Part shown: positions 7,893-16,512 of the stretch, piece after piece
How the letters are laid out: every line of letters begins with the position of its first letter
Numbering within the stretch: the first letter of the stretch is position 1
Assembly: GCF_008039565.1 (NCBI RefSeq)
Contig: NZ_VDUX01000003.1
Coordinates: forward strand, 124,001 to 188,000
Direction: 5' to 3'
Length of the DNA: 64,000 bases
Source: Aeromicrobium terrae
GTDB taxonomy: Bacteria > Actinomycetota > Actinomycetes > Propionibacteriales > Nocardioidaceae
Notes under the pieces: model-generated
What the model saw: only the letters and a program-made list of their open reading frames with translations
The model's database searches: none
What the model was told of the DNA's origin: nothing
Made by a program: the position numbers and the translations under genes

Positions 7893-10320
7893 TCACCTCC
7901 TGGGGCGTTTCGCCCGGCGCGCCCTCGCTGGGCTGCTCGTCGCGGTCCTGCGTGTCCTCGGGTTCGTCGTCCGCGGGCCTCTCGTCGACGTACTCGTCGA
8001 CCTCGGGCTCGGCGTGGGTGCTGAGCGGGGTGTCCTTGCCGGTCTGGTTCGCGACGACGATGTGCGCCTGCGCGACCCGCTCGGCCTCCGCCTCGGCGGC
8101 GGCCACCCACTGCATGGCCGTGGCCTCCGCCTCGCGCAGCTTCTCCTCGACGGCGTCGCGCGCCTGCGCGACGGCCTCGGTGAGGCGCTCCTGCGCCTGG
8201 CGCTTGGACTCCGCGGTGACCCGCTCGGCCTCGGCCTGGGCGTCGGCGATCCGGCGCTGGGCGTCCGCCTCGGCCTTCTCGACCAGGGCCTTCGCGTCGG
8301 CCTCGGCCTTCGCGATGGCCGCGGCGGCGTCCTTCTCGGCCTGCTCGTGACGCTGCTCGGCGGCGATACGGGCGGCCTCGGCCTCCTCGGCCTGCTTCTT
8401 GGCCGCCTCCTCGCGCGCTGCGGCAGCCGCACGGGCGGCTTCAGCCGCCTCCGCGGCGACCCGCTCGGCCTCGGCCTGCGCCATGCGCACGCGCTCCTCG
8501 GAGACGCGCTCGGCCTCGGCGAGCTTCTCCGCCGCCTGGGCCCGCTCGATCTCGGCCTCACGGGCGATCTTCTCGGCCTCGGCGGTGGCCCGCTCGACGT
8601 GCGCCTTGGCGTCGTCGCGCTCGCGGGCGAGCTCTGCAGCCGCCGCCTCGTGGCGTTCGGCAGCCTCGGCGGCGAGGCGCTCGGCCTCGGCGCGGGCCGC
8701 GGCCAGCTTCTCCTCGGCGTCGCGCTCGGCGTCGCTCAGACGCACCGCGATCTCGAGGCGCTCGCGACGGGTCTCCTGCGACATCTTCTCGGCCTCGGCG
8801 AGCGCGGCCTCGATGTGACCCTTGGAGGTCTCCTCGGCCTCGCGGACGATGCGCTCGGCCTCGGCCTTCACCTCGGCGAGGCGGGCGTCGCCCTCCTCAC
8901 GCTCCTTGGCGAGCTGGGCCAGGGCGGCCTCGCGCTCTGCCTTGGCCTGCGCGGCGATCTTGTCGGCCTCGGCGCGAGCCTCGGCGATGCTCCGGCGGGC
9001 GTCCTCCTCGGCGGCCTCGGCACGCCGGGCGGCGGCTGCCTCAGCAGCGGCCTCGGCCTCGGCGAGACGCTGCTCGGCCCGCGCCTTGGCCTGGGCCTCG
9101 GCGTCGGCGAGCCGGCGCTCGGCCTCGGTCTGCGCCTCGTCGATGCGCTGCTGTGCCTGACGCTCGGCCTCCGCCTTGGCGGCGGCGACGCGCTCGTCAG
9201 CCTCGCGCTGGAGCTGGGCGATCTTGGCGGCCGCGGCGGCGCGCTCGCGCTCGATCTCCTGCGTGACGCGCTCGGCCTCCTGACGTGCGGCGTTGACGCG
9301 CTCCTCGGCGGCCTGCTCGGCGGCCTTCAGCTTGGCGGCCGCAGCGGCACGCTGGGTGGCCTCGTCGGCCTCGATGCGGGCGGCGGCCTCCGCCCGCTCG
9401 CGGGCTGCCTCCTCCATGAGGCGCGTGGCCTCGGCACGAGCGGCGGCGACGCGCTGCTGGGCGGCGGCGCTGGCTGCGGCGAGCTTCTCCTGAAAGCTCG
9501 ACGCGTTGGCGTTGGCGTCGTCGGGAGCGGACGGGGCCGCCTCCGACGCGGTGCTCACGGGCTCCGGCTCGGGCTCAGGCTCACGGGTCGGCTCGGGTCG
9601 CGACACCGCCACGGGCTCCGGCTCCGGCTCGGGCTCAGGGCTGGGCTCGGGCTCCGAGACCGCCACCGGCTCGGGCTGCGGCTCGGGCTCGGGGGCGCGG
9701 GGGGCCTCCTCGGGCCGGGTCTCGGCGACGGGTTGCTCCTGGGGCTCCTCGGCCGCGACGTCGCCGGCGGTCATGCTGGAGCCGCGGAGCGCGGACCGCT
9801 GCTCCGGCGTGGGCTCGTCCTTGGCGACGGGGCTCTTGAGGTCGGAGAGGCTGAAGGAGCGGGTCTCCTCGGCCGGCGCCTCGGCGGCCGGCTGCTCCGC
9901 GGGAGTCTCGGCGGTCTGCTCGCTCGGCTGCTCAGCAGGCTCGTCCTCGTCGTGCCGGTCGCGGGCGTGCCGCTTGGACGCGGCGAAGGCCTTGGCGGCA
10001 GCGCGCTCGCTGCGGCGCTTGTCGGCGGCCGCCTGACGGGCGGCGCGGGCCTCGGCGCGTCGGGACCGGGCGGACGCCCGGTCGGCATGACCGTGGTCGG
10101 AGTCGTCGTGCTGCGCGGCCTCCGCGTCGTCGAGGGCCGCGTCGCGCTGCGGGCGCGGCTCCGACGGCGTCTCGGCGGCGGAGTCAGCAGTGCCCGTGCT
10201 GTCGGCGTCGGAGTGGGACGCCGCCTCGGCGGCCTCCTCCGCGGCGAGCATCTCCGCTGCTTCCTGCAACGGGTCATGCGGTCGCCGGCCGGATGGCTGG
10301 TTCGAACCTGAGTCGGTCAT
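7834..10320 (-). CDS. Long Ala/Glu-rich coiled-coil protein, DivIVA/Scy-like composition
   Basis: Cytoplasmic coiled-coil protein of 828 aa; no specific family recognised. I start it at ATG 10320 (MTDSGSNQPSGRRPHDPLQE), with AGGGAG two bases upstream; the longer frame to 10374 has no such site. The order is an acidic N-terminus, a PEPEPEP-rich linker around residues 225-280, then about 500 residues of near-continuous coiled coil with recurring EAERVAAEA-type blocks, and a short basic tail ending RRMVRRK. Its end overlaps the next gene by 59 nt in another frame, so the pair is coupled. Composition resembles polar-growth scaffold proteins of actinobacteria, but that is resemblance only. Confidence 0.8.
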   Translation of the reverse strand: MTDSGSNQPSGRRPHDPLQEAAEMLAAEEAAEAASHSDADSTGTADSAAETPSEPRPQRDAALDDAEAAQHDDSDHGHADRASARSRRAEARAARQAAADKRRSERAAAKAFAASKRHARDRHDEDEPAEQPSEQTAETPAEQPAAEAPAEETRSFSLSDLKSPVAKDEPTPEQRSALRGSSMTAGDVAAEEPQEQPVAETRPEEAPRAPEPEPQPEPVAVSEPEPSPEPEPEPEPVAVSRPEPTREPEPEPEPVSTASEAAPSAPDDANANASSFQEKLAAASAAAQQRVAAARAEATRLMEEAARERAEAAARIEADEATQRAAAAAKLKAAEQAAEERVNAARQEAERVTQEIERERAAAAAKIAQLQREADERVAAAKAEAERQAQQRIDEAQTEAERRLADAEAQAKARAEQRLAEAEAAAEAAAARRAEAAEEDARRSIAEARAEADKIAAQAKAEREAALAQLAKEREEGDARLAEVKAEAERIVREAEETSKGHIEAALAEAEKMSQETRRERLEIAVRLSDAERDAEEKLAAARAEAERLAAEAAERHEAAAAELARERDDAKAHVERATAEAEKIAREAEIERAQAAEKLAEAERVSEERVRMAQAEAERVAAEAAEAARAAAAAREEAAKKQAEEAEAARIAAEQRHEQAEKDAAAAIAKAEADAKALVEKAEADAQRRIADAQAEAERVTAESKRQAQERLTEAVAQARDAVEEKLREAEATAMQWVAAAEAEAERVAQAHIVVANQTGKDTPLSTHAEPEVDEYVDERPADDEPEDTQDRDEQPSEGAPGETPQEVSDESGALAPPTKRRMVRRK

Positions 10321-10362
10321 GACTCCCTTTCTCACGACACCGCTGGCGTCACGTCGACCCTC

Positions 10363-10390
10363 AGTATGCCCCATGCGTACCGTCTGTCAC
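10363..10390 (-). promoter_or_regulatory. Likely promoter of the coiled-coil gene pair
   Basis: On the minus strand GTGACA (10385-10390) and CATACT (10363-10368) are 16 bp apart, 43 bases ahead of the ATG at 10320. Both resemble sigma-70-type elements. No operator was recognised in the rest of this 236-base gap. Confidence 0.45.
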
Positions 10391-10556
10391 ACGAGTTCTG
10401 TGGGCCGTTCGCCGCCCTCTCGGACGACGTTTTCGTCGAGCTTTCTTCGTTCCCGGCCACCGTAGACGCGAACGCCCGTGGTGCGCACCTGCCCCTGGCA
10501 TCCGTCCAACGATCCACGGGTCCCGAAGTCACCCGGGACGACGGCCCAGGCGCTCG

Positions 10557-11336
10557 TCAGCGCCCTTGGAACGTCGCCTTGCCGGGGCCGTTCTCCACGA
10601 ACGACGTCATCCCCGCGCTGCGGTCCTCGGTGGCGAACAACGCCGAGAACTCGGCGCGCTCGATGTCCAGGCCGGTCTGCAGGTCGACCTCCAGGCCGCG
10701 ATCGACGGCGTTCTTCGCCGCCCGCAGAGCCAGCGCCGGGCCACCGACGAACTGGCGGGCCCACTCCACCGCGCGGTCGTAGACCTCGGCGGCCGGGTGC
10801 ACCTCGTCGACGAGGCCGATCGCCAGCGCCTCGGCGGCATCGACGAACCTGCCGGTGTAGATGAGCTCCTTCGCGCGGGCCGGGCCCACGAGGCGCGCGA
10901 GGCGCTGCGTGCCGCCGGCGCCCGGGATGATGCCGAGCAGGATCTCCGGCTGGCCGAGCTTGGCGTCGTCGGCGCAGAAGCGGAGGTCGGTGGACAGGGC
11001 CACCTCGCAGCCGCCGCCGAGCGCGAAACCGGTGATGGCCGAGACCGTCGGCTTGCCAATAGCGGCAACGGCCTTCGTGAAGTCTTGGAGCAGGTGCGAG
11101 TGGAGCGCCATCTCCTGGTACGACATCTCCGCCATCTGCTTGACGTCCGCGCCGGCCGCGAAGACCCGCTCGCCGCCGTAGACCACGACGGCTGCGACGT
11201 CCTCGCGTCGATCGGCCTCCCGGGCCGCCTCGATGATCTCGCCCTGCATCTGGGCGTCGAGGGCGTTCATCTTCGGGCGATCGAGGCGGAGCGTCGCGAC
11301 GCCCCCGTCGACCTCGAGTCGGGCCAGCTCTCCCAC
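10557..11336 (-). CDS. Enoyl-CoA hydratase/isomerase family protein (crotonase)
   Basis: Crotonase-fold enzyme (259 aa), probably hydrating trans-2-enoyl-CoA in beta-oxidation. The start is GTG 11336 (MGELARLEVDGGVATLRLDR) because GGAGG lies seven bases upstream; a longer open frame has no such support. Hallmarks are RPKMNALD, the oxyanion-hole segment ERVFAAGADVKQM, and GFALGGGCEVALSTDLRFC, then LGQPEILLGIIPGAGGTQRL carrying the two catalytic-position glutamates. Length is standard. It could supply the crotonyl-CoA consumed by ccr at 24.7 kb, but chain-length preference cannot be read. Confidence 0.92.
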   Translation of the reverse strand: MGELARLEVDGGVATLRLDRPKMNALDAQMQGEIIEAAREADRREDVAAVVVYGGERVFAAGADVKQMAEMSYQEMALHSHLLQDFTKAVAAIGKPTVSAITGFALGGGCEVALSTDLRFCADDAKLGQPEILLGIIPGAGGTQRLARLVGPARAKELIYTGRFVDAAEALAIGLVDEVHPAAEVYDRAVEWARQFVGGPALALRAAKNAVDRGLEVDLQTGLDIERAEFSALFATEDRSAGMTSFVENGPGKATFQGR

Positions 11337-11463
11337 GGGTGTTCCTCCGGTCGTCGCGGCGGTCAGCGGTGCGCGTCGAGCATAGGCCAGCGCCTCCGGC
11401 TCACCGTGCGGCCGTGGCCGGCCGGGCCTACGGTCGAAGGACCTCCAAGGAAAGGCGACTCCC

Positions 11464-11649
11464 ATGCAGATCGGATCATCGCTCGTCCTCATCGCCCTCG
11501 GTGCCATCCTCGCGTTCGCCGTCACCGATCGGATCAACGACGTCGACCTGACCACGGTCGGCTACATCCTGCTCGCCGTCGGCGCGGTCGGCCTGGTCGT
11601 GTCGCTGGTCATCTCCGGACAGCATCGCGACCGGCGTCCACCGGTCTGA
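11464..11649 (+). CDS. Small two-span membrane protein, DUF6458-like
   Basis: A 61-aa integral membrane protein. The opening MQIGSSLVLIALGAILAFAV and the second span TVGYILLAVGAVGLVVSLVI match the small actinobacterial family I know as DUF6458. A short basic, Pro-rich tail follows. AAGGAAAGG sits ahead of the ATG. It stands alone between divergent and convergent neighbours. The function of the family is not known. Confidence 0.8.
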   Translation: MQIGSSLVLIALGAILAFAVTDRINDVDLTTVGYILLAVGAVGLVVSLVISGQHRDRRPPV

Positions 11650-12865
11650 CGGCCTTGGGCCGCACCAGGAAGAGCGGTGCGGCCAGCGCCAGCACCACGC
11701 CACCGACCATCAGTGCCGCGCTCGGCGAGACGCCGGTCGCGATCAGCCCCAGCACCACCGACCCGAACGACGCCGCCGGGTGCATCGCCATGGACGCGAG
11801 CGACAGCACCGTGGCGCGGTGCTCGTTGGTGACCTGCTCGTGCAGGAGCGTCTCGTAGATCGCTCCCGCGGCGGAGTGCACGACGTAGTTGGCGACGTAG
11901 CCGGCCACGAGGCCCACCGCTCCCCACGCGAGGCCCATGGCGACGACGGTCCCGCCCTGCACGACGCGCAACGTGACGGACGCCGCGACCGGTGACCACC
12001 GGCGCAGCAGCCAGGGCACCGCGGCGGCTCCCAGGGCCGAGGCGCACCACCCGACCGCGACCACCGGACCCATCAGCGACGCCGCCGCGGCACGGCCGTC
12101 GACCAGCTCGGCGAGGCGCACCGGCGTCATGTTCTCGAAGGCGACCATCCCGAAGCCCCAGAACAGCTCCACAGCCACGAGCGCCCTGAGGACGCGGGAC
12201 GACACCAGCAGGCCGATCCCCTCGCGGATGGCGCGGGGAGTTCCACGGAGCGAGCCCTGCAGGGTCGGCCGGACGGCCGGCTGGTGCTCGTGCATCAGCA
12301 GGACGACCGCGACGATCTGCACCACCGCGAGGGCCACGGCCACCACGTAGGGGAACGTGAGCGCGGCGTGGCGTCCGAACGGGCCCCAGGCGACCAGGGC
12401 ACCGGAGACCGCCGCGCCGCCGCCGAGGGCGAGGCCGACGATGCTCGCGGACCCCGACAGGCCGGCCGCCACCAGCGCGCGACGCTCCTCGGGTGCCGCA
12501 GTGTCGTGGACGGCATCGACGTACCAGGCGTTCAGCGGTCCGCTGTCGAGCGCGCGGAACACCCCGGACAGCGACGCGGCCAGCGCGAACGCCAGTGGCA
12601 CCTGGGCCAGCGCCGCCGTCGAGTAGGCGGCGACGGCGAAGACGGCCGACGCCAGCAGGACCGGTTTGCGCCCGATCGAGTCCGCCAGGCCTCCGGTCGG
12701 CAGCTCGAGCAGGAGCACCACCACGCCCTGCATCGCCGCCGCGGCCCCCATCTCGGCGATGGTCAGGCCGCGCTGGAGCGGCAGCAGCGCGACGACGGGG
12801 ACGACGAGGCCGGTCGGCAGCCAGCGGAGGGCGGTGAGCAGCCAGAAGCGGGTGCGCAGGCTCAT
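11609..12865 (-). CDS. MFS transporter
   Basis: Major facilitator superfamily permease of 418 aa with about 12 hydrophobic spans. I start it at ATG 12865 (MSLRTRFWLLTALRWLPTG), which overlaps the regulator gene by ATGA; the much longer frame upstream is not the protein. The loop 2-3 signature is visible as GGLADSIGRKPVL. Coupling to an ArsR-like repressor suggests an efflux role induced by a toxic compound, but no substrate can be assigned. Its 3' end overlaps the convergent DUF6458-like gene by 41 bases. Confidence 0.88.
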   Translation of the reverse strand: MSLRTRFWLLTALRWLPTGLVVPVVALLPLQRGLTIAEMGAAAAMQGVVVLLLELPTGGLADSIGRKPVLLASAVFAVAAYSTAALAQVPLAFALAASLSGVFRALDSGPLNAWYVDAVHDTAAPEERRALVAAGLSGSASIVGLALGGGAAVSGALVAWGPFGRHAALTFPYVVAVALAVVQIVAVVLLMHEHQPAVRPTLQGSLRGTPRAIREGIGLLVSSRVLRALVAVELFWGFGMVAFENMTPVRLAELVDGRAAAASLMGPVVAVGWCASALGAAAVPWLLRRWSPVAASVTLRVVQGGTVVAMGLAWGAVGLVAGYVANYVVHSAAGAIYETLLHEQVTNEHRATVLSLASMAMHPAASFGSVVLGLIATGVSPSAALMVGGVVLALAAPLFLVRPKAVRPVDAGRDAVRR

Positions 12866-13383
12866 GACGCCGGGAGCCGGAGCACGTGCACCCCCACCTT
12901 CCGCGCCCCCTGCTTGCCGGCGTAGCTCTGCACCACGGCCTCGATCTCGGTGGCCAGCTGCACGAGATCGTCCGGGTCGAGGTAGACGACGTAGTCGTCG
13001 TGCCCGATCCCGGGCTGGGGCTCCGTCCAGGCCTCGAGTCGCTCGAGCATGACCTCGACCTGACGCCGCCTGAGCACGTCGAGGTGCTCGCGTCCTCCAG
13101 GAAGCCTCCACAGCGCGTCGGGGAGTGTCGTCATGTCGTGACTCGCGCGCCATCGTCGTTCGCGCCCGGACGGCTGCTCCGCGTCGTCCTCGACGAACCC
13201 GAACCGCTCGAGCTGCCGGAGGTGGTACGACGTCGATCCGCTGGACTCGCCGACCCAACGAGCGAGCTGGGACGCGGTGGCCGGCCCGTCGCTCCGCAGC
13301 AGGCCCAGCAGCTTCAGGCGCAGCGGGTGGGAGACGGCCTTGAGGCTGTCGAGGTCGGTGACCACGCGTGAGGAGTACGGCAT
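12862..13383 (-). CDS. ArsR/HTH_20-like winged-helix transcriptional regulator
   Basis: DNA-binding protein of 173 aa. The N-terminal 90 residues are a winged helix: LKAVSHPLRLKLLGLLRSDG, then ATASQLARWVGESSGSTSYH (recognition helix) and LRQLERFGFVED (wing). The C-terminal part is a helical region with no metal-binding Cys cluster, so it is probably not a metal sensor. The ATG at 13383 fits the family start. It is followed by the MFS gene with a 4-nt overlap, so it most likely controls that transporter. Confidence 0.88.
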   Translation of the reverse strand: MPYSSRVVTDLDSLKAVSHPLRLKLLGLLRSDGPATASQLARWVGESSGSTSYHLRQLERFGFVEDDAEQPSGRERRWRASHDMTTLPDALWRLPGGREHLDVLRRRQVEVMLERLEAWTEPQPGIGHDDYVVYLDPDDLVQLATEIEAVVQSYAGKQGARKVGVHVLRLPAS

Positions 13384-13433
13384 GCGGCCACCGTACGACT
13401 GCAAAGACTCTTTTGCAAAATGTTCTTTGCGGT

Positions 13434-13844
13434 TCAGCTCACCTTGCCGGCCACCACGCAGTACGTGAAGAAGGCGACGCCGAGCACCATCCCGACGTGT
13501 CCGAGGATCGACAAGGACGGGCCCTGCGACCAGCTGTCGTCCTTGGCGTCGGCGGCATGCTTCCCCGCCCCGGGCAGCCAGCGCGCCAGGACGAGGACAC
13601 CGATGAGCGCCTCCACCCACCACAGGCCGAGGGCGATGTAGCCGACCACGTCGCGCGGCGACGACAGGTACCAGCACCAGATGCCGAGGGCGGCGATGCC
13701 GGCGACCGTGTGCGAGTCGAGGATCCCCTGGGGGATCTGGGCGTGACCGGCCTGGGCGGCGTTCGCCGACAGCCGCATCCTCGTCAGGAGGACGACCACG
13801 GCGGCGAGCGCGGTGAGCATCCAGAGGACGTTGTCGATCGTCAC
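13434..13844 (-). CDS. Conserved membrane protein, four predicted spans
   Basis: Unrecognised membrane protein of 136 aa starting at GTG 13844 (MTIDNVLWMLTALAAVVVLL). Four hydrophobic segments are visible: residues 5-20, around HTVAGIAALGIWCWYL, VVGYIALGLWWVEALIGVLV, and ILGHVGMVLGVAFFTYCVVA. A hydrophilic loop with KHAADAKDDSWSQG separates the last two. An in-frame ATG at 13862 would add six residues; neither start has a clear ribosome site. It lies just upstream of the ArsR-MFS pair but 50 bases separate them. Confidence 0.65.
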   Translation of the reverse strand: MTIDNVLWMLTALAAVVVLLTRMRLSANAAQAGHAQIPQGILDSHTVAGIAALGIWCWYLSSPRDVVGYIALGLWWVEALIGVLVLARWLPGAGKHAADAKDDSWSQGPSLSILGHVGMVLGVAFFTYCVVAGKVS

Positions 13845-13927
13845 GCTCGAATCGTGGCACATCCCGGTGGCCGTCGCACCGACCGCGAAGCCGTGACCTG
13901 GGCGGCCGTCGGGTCGTTGCATCATGC

Positions 13928-15421
13928 ATGCGCATCCGGAGCCGGGCCGCCGCCGTACTGACCGCAGCACTGATCGCGACGGGGGCACCGAGCGCCGCCT
14001 CGGCGTCGACGACGAACCCTGTCGGCGACCTCGGCTCGGACCTCACGAACATGCTGGGCGCCTACGGCCGCATCACCGCGCCCGGCGGCCAGCTGCGCAA
14101 CCCCGCCTACCTCCCCGCCCTGATCCGTGAGTCCAGCCTCGTCAGCACCACCCAGCTGCTGACCCAGGTGGCGAACCCGACCCGCCTCGCGATCACCGCG
14201 GGCAACCTCGTCCCCGGCTGGAACGTCGGCAACCCGCTGCGCGCCGGCTGGGACGGCACGCGCGGCCGCATCACCGAGGTCGCGTTCACGAACCGCTACG
14301 GCGCGCTGCTGCGCGGCCACGTCTTCTCCCCGCTGCCCGGACGCCCCGACCCGTACACCGGCGAGCCGATCCCGGGGCCGTTCCCGGGCGTCGTGCTGAC
14401 GCCGGGGTCCGTGCAGGGCTCCGAGCGCATGTACTGGTGGCTCGCGGAGGACCTGGCCGAGCGCGGGTACGTCGTCCTGGTCTACGACGTGCAAGGCCAG
14501 GGCACCTCCGAGACGCTGCCGCACCAGAACGGCCGGGTCTTCCCGTTCTGCAACCCGCTGGCGAAGCCCGAGGCCACCGAGCTGACCCCGTGCCCGGGCG
14601 TGCCGTTCCAGCAGCCCGCGAACTTCGTGAAGGGCACCGAGGACGCCACCGACTTCTTCTTCTCCACCCCGAGCGACCCGTACCCGAACCCCGGCGCGGC
14701 GGGCGCCGACGTCGACGCGTTCAACCCGCTGTGGCAGCAGTTCGACCGCTCCCCCGACCCGAGCCCTGCGACCCCGGGACGGACGAGCCGGTTCGCGATC
14801 ATCGGTCACTCCCTCGGCGCTGCCGCGGTCTCGAAGGTCCAAGGCACGGACGACCGGGTGTCCGCAGTCGTCGCCCTCGACAAGCTCCAGAGCGGTGGCG
14901 ACGGGAACGCCGCGCTCGACGTCGGCGAGGTGACGCCGGTCGTCCCGGCCCTGGGCGTCCAGTCGGAGTACGGGTTCACGGTGACCCCGGCCGCGCTGTC
15001 CGCCGGCTCGTCGCTGATCCCGGCCCCCGGGCTCCCGAAGCCGATGCGTGAGCGCGACAGCGGGTTCGAGGGCTGGCGGGCCGCCGGCGTCGACTCGATG
15101 GTCGTGGTGCCGCGGTCGTCGACGCACCTGGAGTACACCGACATCCCGCTCGTGCTGCCGGCCAGCCGCTACGGCCAGGACCTGGCCAGCGTCTACACGC
15201 AGGCATGGCTGGACCGCTATCTCAAGCACCGCTCGGCGGCGCCGCTGCTCGCGTCCGCGTTCCAGTACCTCGAGCCCGTGGGTCGGGGCCGGTGGTCGCC
15301 GGTGACGCTGCAACGGGCGGACCTGCTCAGCCGCCGCTACTGCAGCGCCTACGACGTCACCTCCGGCTCCGGCCGGGCGTCCGACGGCGACATCGGCGCC
15401 GTCGGCGGCTGCACGCCCTAG
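13928..15421 (+). CDS. Secreted alpha/beta-hydrolase
   Basis: Exported hydrolase of 497 aa. The first 27 residues form a Sec signal peptide (MRIRSRAAAVLTAALIATGA, ending SAASAS). The alpha/beta fold shows in PGVVLTPGSVQGSERMYWW, then RGYVVLVYDVQGQGTSE and the nucleophile elbow GHSLGAAAV, which supplies the Ser. Candidate acid and His lie further on, the His possibly in RSSTHLEYTD. The absence of membrane segments after the signal points to secretion. The substrate is unknown; ester or lipid hydrolysis is the usual activity of such proteins. It is monocistronic and converges on the QueA-like gene, which it overlaps by 4 nt. Confidence 0.85.
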   Translation: MRIRSRAAAVLTAALIATGAPSAASASTTNPVGDLGSDLTNMLGAYGRITAPGGQLRNPAYLPALIRESSLVSTTQLLTQVANPTRLAITAGNLVPGWNVGNPLRAGWDGTRGRITEVAFTNRYGALLRGHVFSPLPGRPDPYTGEPIPGPFPGVVLTPGSVQGSERMYWWLAEDLAERGYVVLVYDVQGQGTSETLPHQNGRVFPFCNPLAKPEATELTPCPGVPFQQPANFVKGTEDATDFFFSTPSDPYPNPGAAGADVDAFNPLWQQFDRSPDPSPATPGRTSRFAIIGHSLGAAAVSKVQGTDDRVSAVVALDKLQSGGDGNAALDVGEVTPVVPALGVQSEYGFTVTPAALSAGSSLIPAPGLPKPMRERDSGFEGWRAAGVDSMVVVPRSSTHLEYTDIPLVLPASRYGQDLASVYTQAWLDRYLKHRSAAPLLASAFQYLEPVGRGRWSPVTLQRADLLSRRYCSAYDVTSGSGRASDGDIGAVGGCTP

Positions 15422-16512
15422 GCTGCCGACTCCCGGACCTCCGCGCGCTCCGGGAGGAACAGTGCCGAGTCGCCGAACTCGTGCCAGCGGTAGCCGCCGG
15501 ACACGGCCTCGTCGTACGCCGTCTGCGTGAGGACCGGCCCGGCGATCGCCTCGACGAGGAGCAGGTGCGACGCCTGCGGGTCGTGCCACCCGGTGACGAG
15601 ACCGTCGACGACCCGCGGCGGGTGCTCGCGGGTGACGATCCGCTCCGTCCAGCCGCTGACGGCCAGGACGCTCCCGCTGCGGTCGACGGCCGACTCCAGC
15701 GCACGCGTCACGGTGGTGCCGACCGCCACGACCCGACCGCCGCCGGCGCGGGTGGCGTTCACCAGGCGAGCGGTCGACTCCCCCACCTCGAACCACTCCG
15801 GCTGCGGCGCCTCGCCGGCCTCCTGCGAGGAGATCCCGGTGTGCAGCAGCACCGGCGCGATGCCGATCCCGCGGGAGACCAGGCGGGTGACGACCTCGGG
15901 CGTGAACGGCCGCGCCGCGCTCGGCATCTCCGCGCTTCCGGGCGTCGTGCCGAAGATCGTCTGATAGTCCGAGAGGTCGTACTGGCGGTCCAGGTAGCCG
16001 TAGGAGATCGGCCGGCCGATCCGGTCGAGCACGTCCCGCAACGGCTCGTCACCGTCATGGACGGCGCGCCACAGCCGGTTGCCGGTGCCCGTCGGCGACG
16101 ATCCCTCGCGCGGGTACGGCTCGACGAGGGTCAGGGTCGCGGCGGCGTCCCGGAGCCGGAGGGTCCGGCCGGGCGAGGCGTCGAGGACGGCGCGGGTGGC
16201 GTCGGGGGACGTCCGCAGCTCGACGACCCAGGTGCCGTCGCGCAGGTCCATGGCCACGTGCACGACCACGTCCTCCCCGTCGGAGGACCGCGCGTCCACC
16301 TGCCCCGCCACGGTCTGCGACGCGTTGACGACGACGAGGTCGCCGGGTTCCAGGTGGTCGGCCAGATCGGCGAAGTGCGCATGCTCGATGCCGCTTGCAC
16401 CAGCCACCAACAGCCGGACGTCGTCGCGGGCGATGCCACGGGCCTCGGCCGGCGACGGCGCGGTGCGCTCCCCTGGCGGCGTGAACTGGGTCAGCGGTGC
16501 GATGCCGATCAT
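15418..16512 (-). CDS. QueA-like protein (SAM:tRNA ribosyltransferase-isomerase family), divergent
   Basis: A 364-aa member of the QueA family. QueA adds a ribosyl group from SAM to preQ1 in tRNA. The start is ATG 16512, overlapping the SDR gene by ATGA. Family features remain: SRLLV-like VRLLVAG, LEPGDLVVVN, YQTIFGTTPGSAEMPSAARP, and VVAVGTTVTRALES. The usual NDTRVIPAR segment is here N63-ASQTVAG and the usual AGLHF is AARPF, so residues conserved in true QueA are changed. No other queuosine gene is in the window. It may act on another substrate. Co-transcription with an SDR behind a SoxR-like box suggests a link to redox-active compounds. Confidence 0.8.
   Translation of the reverse strand: MIGIAPLTQFTPPGERTAPSPAEARGIARDDVRLLVAGASGIEHAHFADLADHLEPGDLVVVNASQTVAGQVDARSSDGEDVVVHVAMDLRDGTWVVELRTSPDATRAVLDASPGRTLRLRDAAATLTLVEPYPREGSSPTGTGNRLWRAVHDGDEPLRDVLDRIGRPISYGYLDRQYDLSDYQTIFGTTPGSAEMPSAARPFTPEVVTRLVSRGIGIAPVLLHTGISSQEAGEAPQPEWFEVGESTARLVNATRAGGGRVVAVGTTVTRALESAVDRSGSVLAVSGWTERIVTREHPPRVVDGLVTGWHDPQASHLLLVEAIAGPVLTQTAYDEAVSGGYRWHEFGDSALFLPERAEVRESAA

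Noticed and set aside
8014-10311. Minisatellite-like DNA in the coiled-coil genes
   Set aside because: The GCC/GCG/GAG-rich periodicity follows the Ala/Glu heptads of the protein and is not exact at the DNA level.
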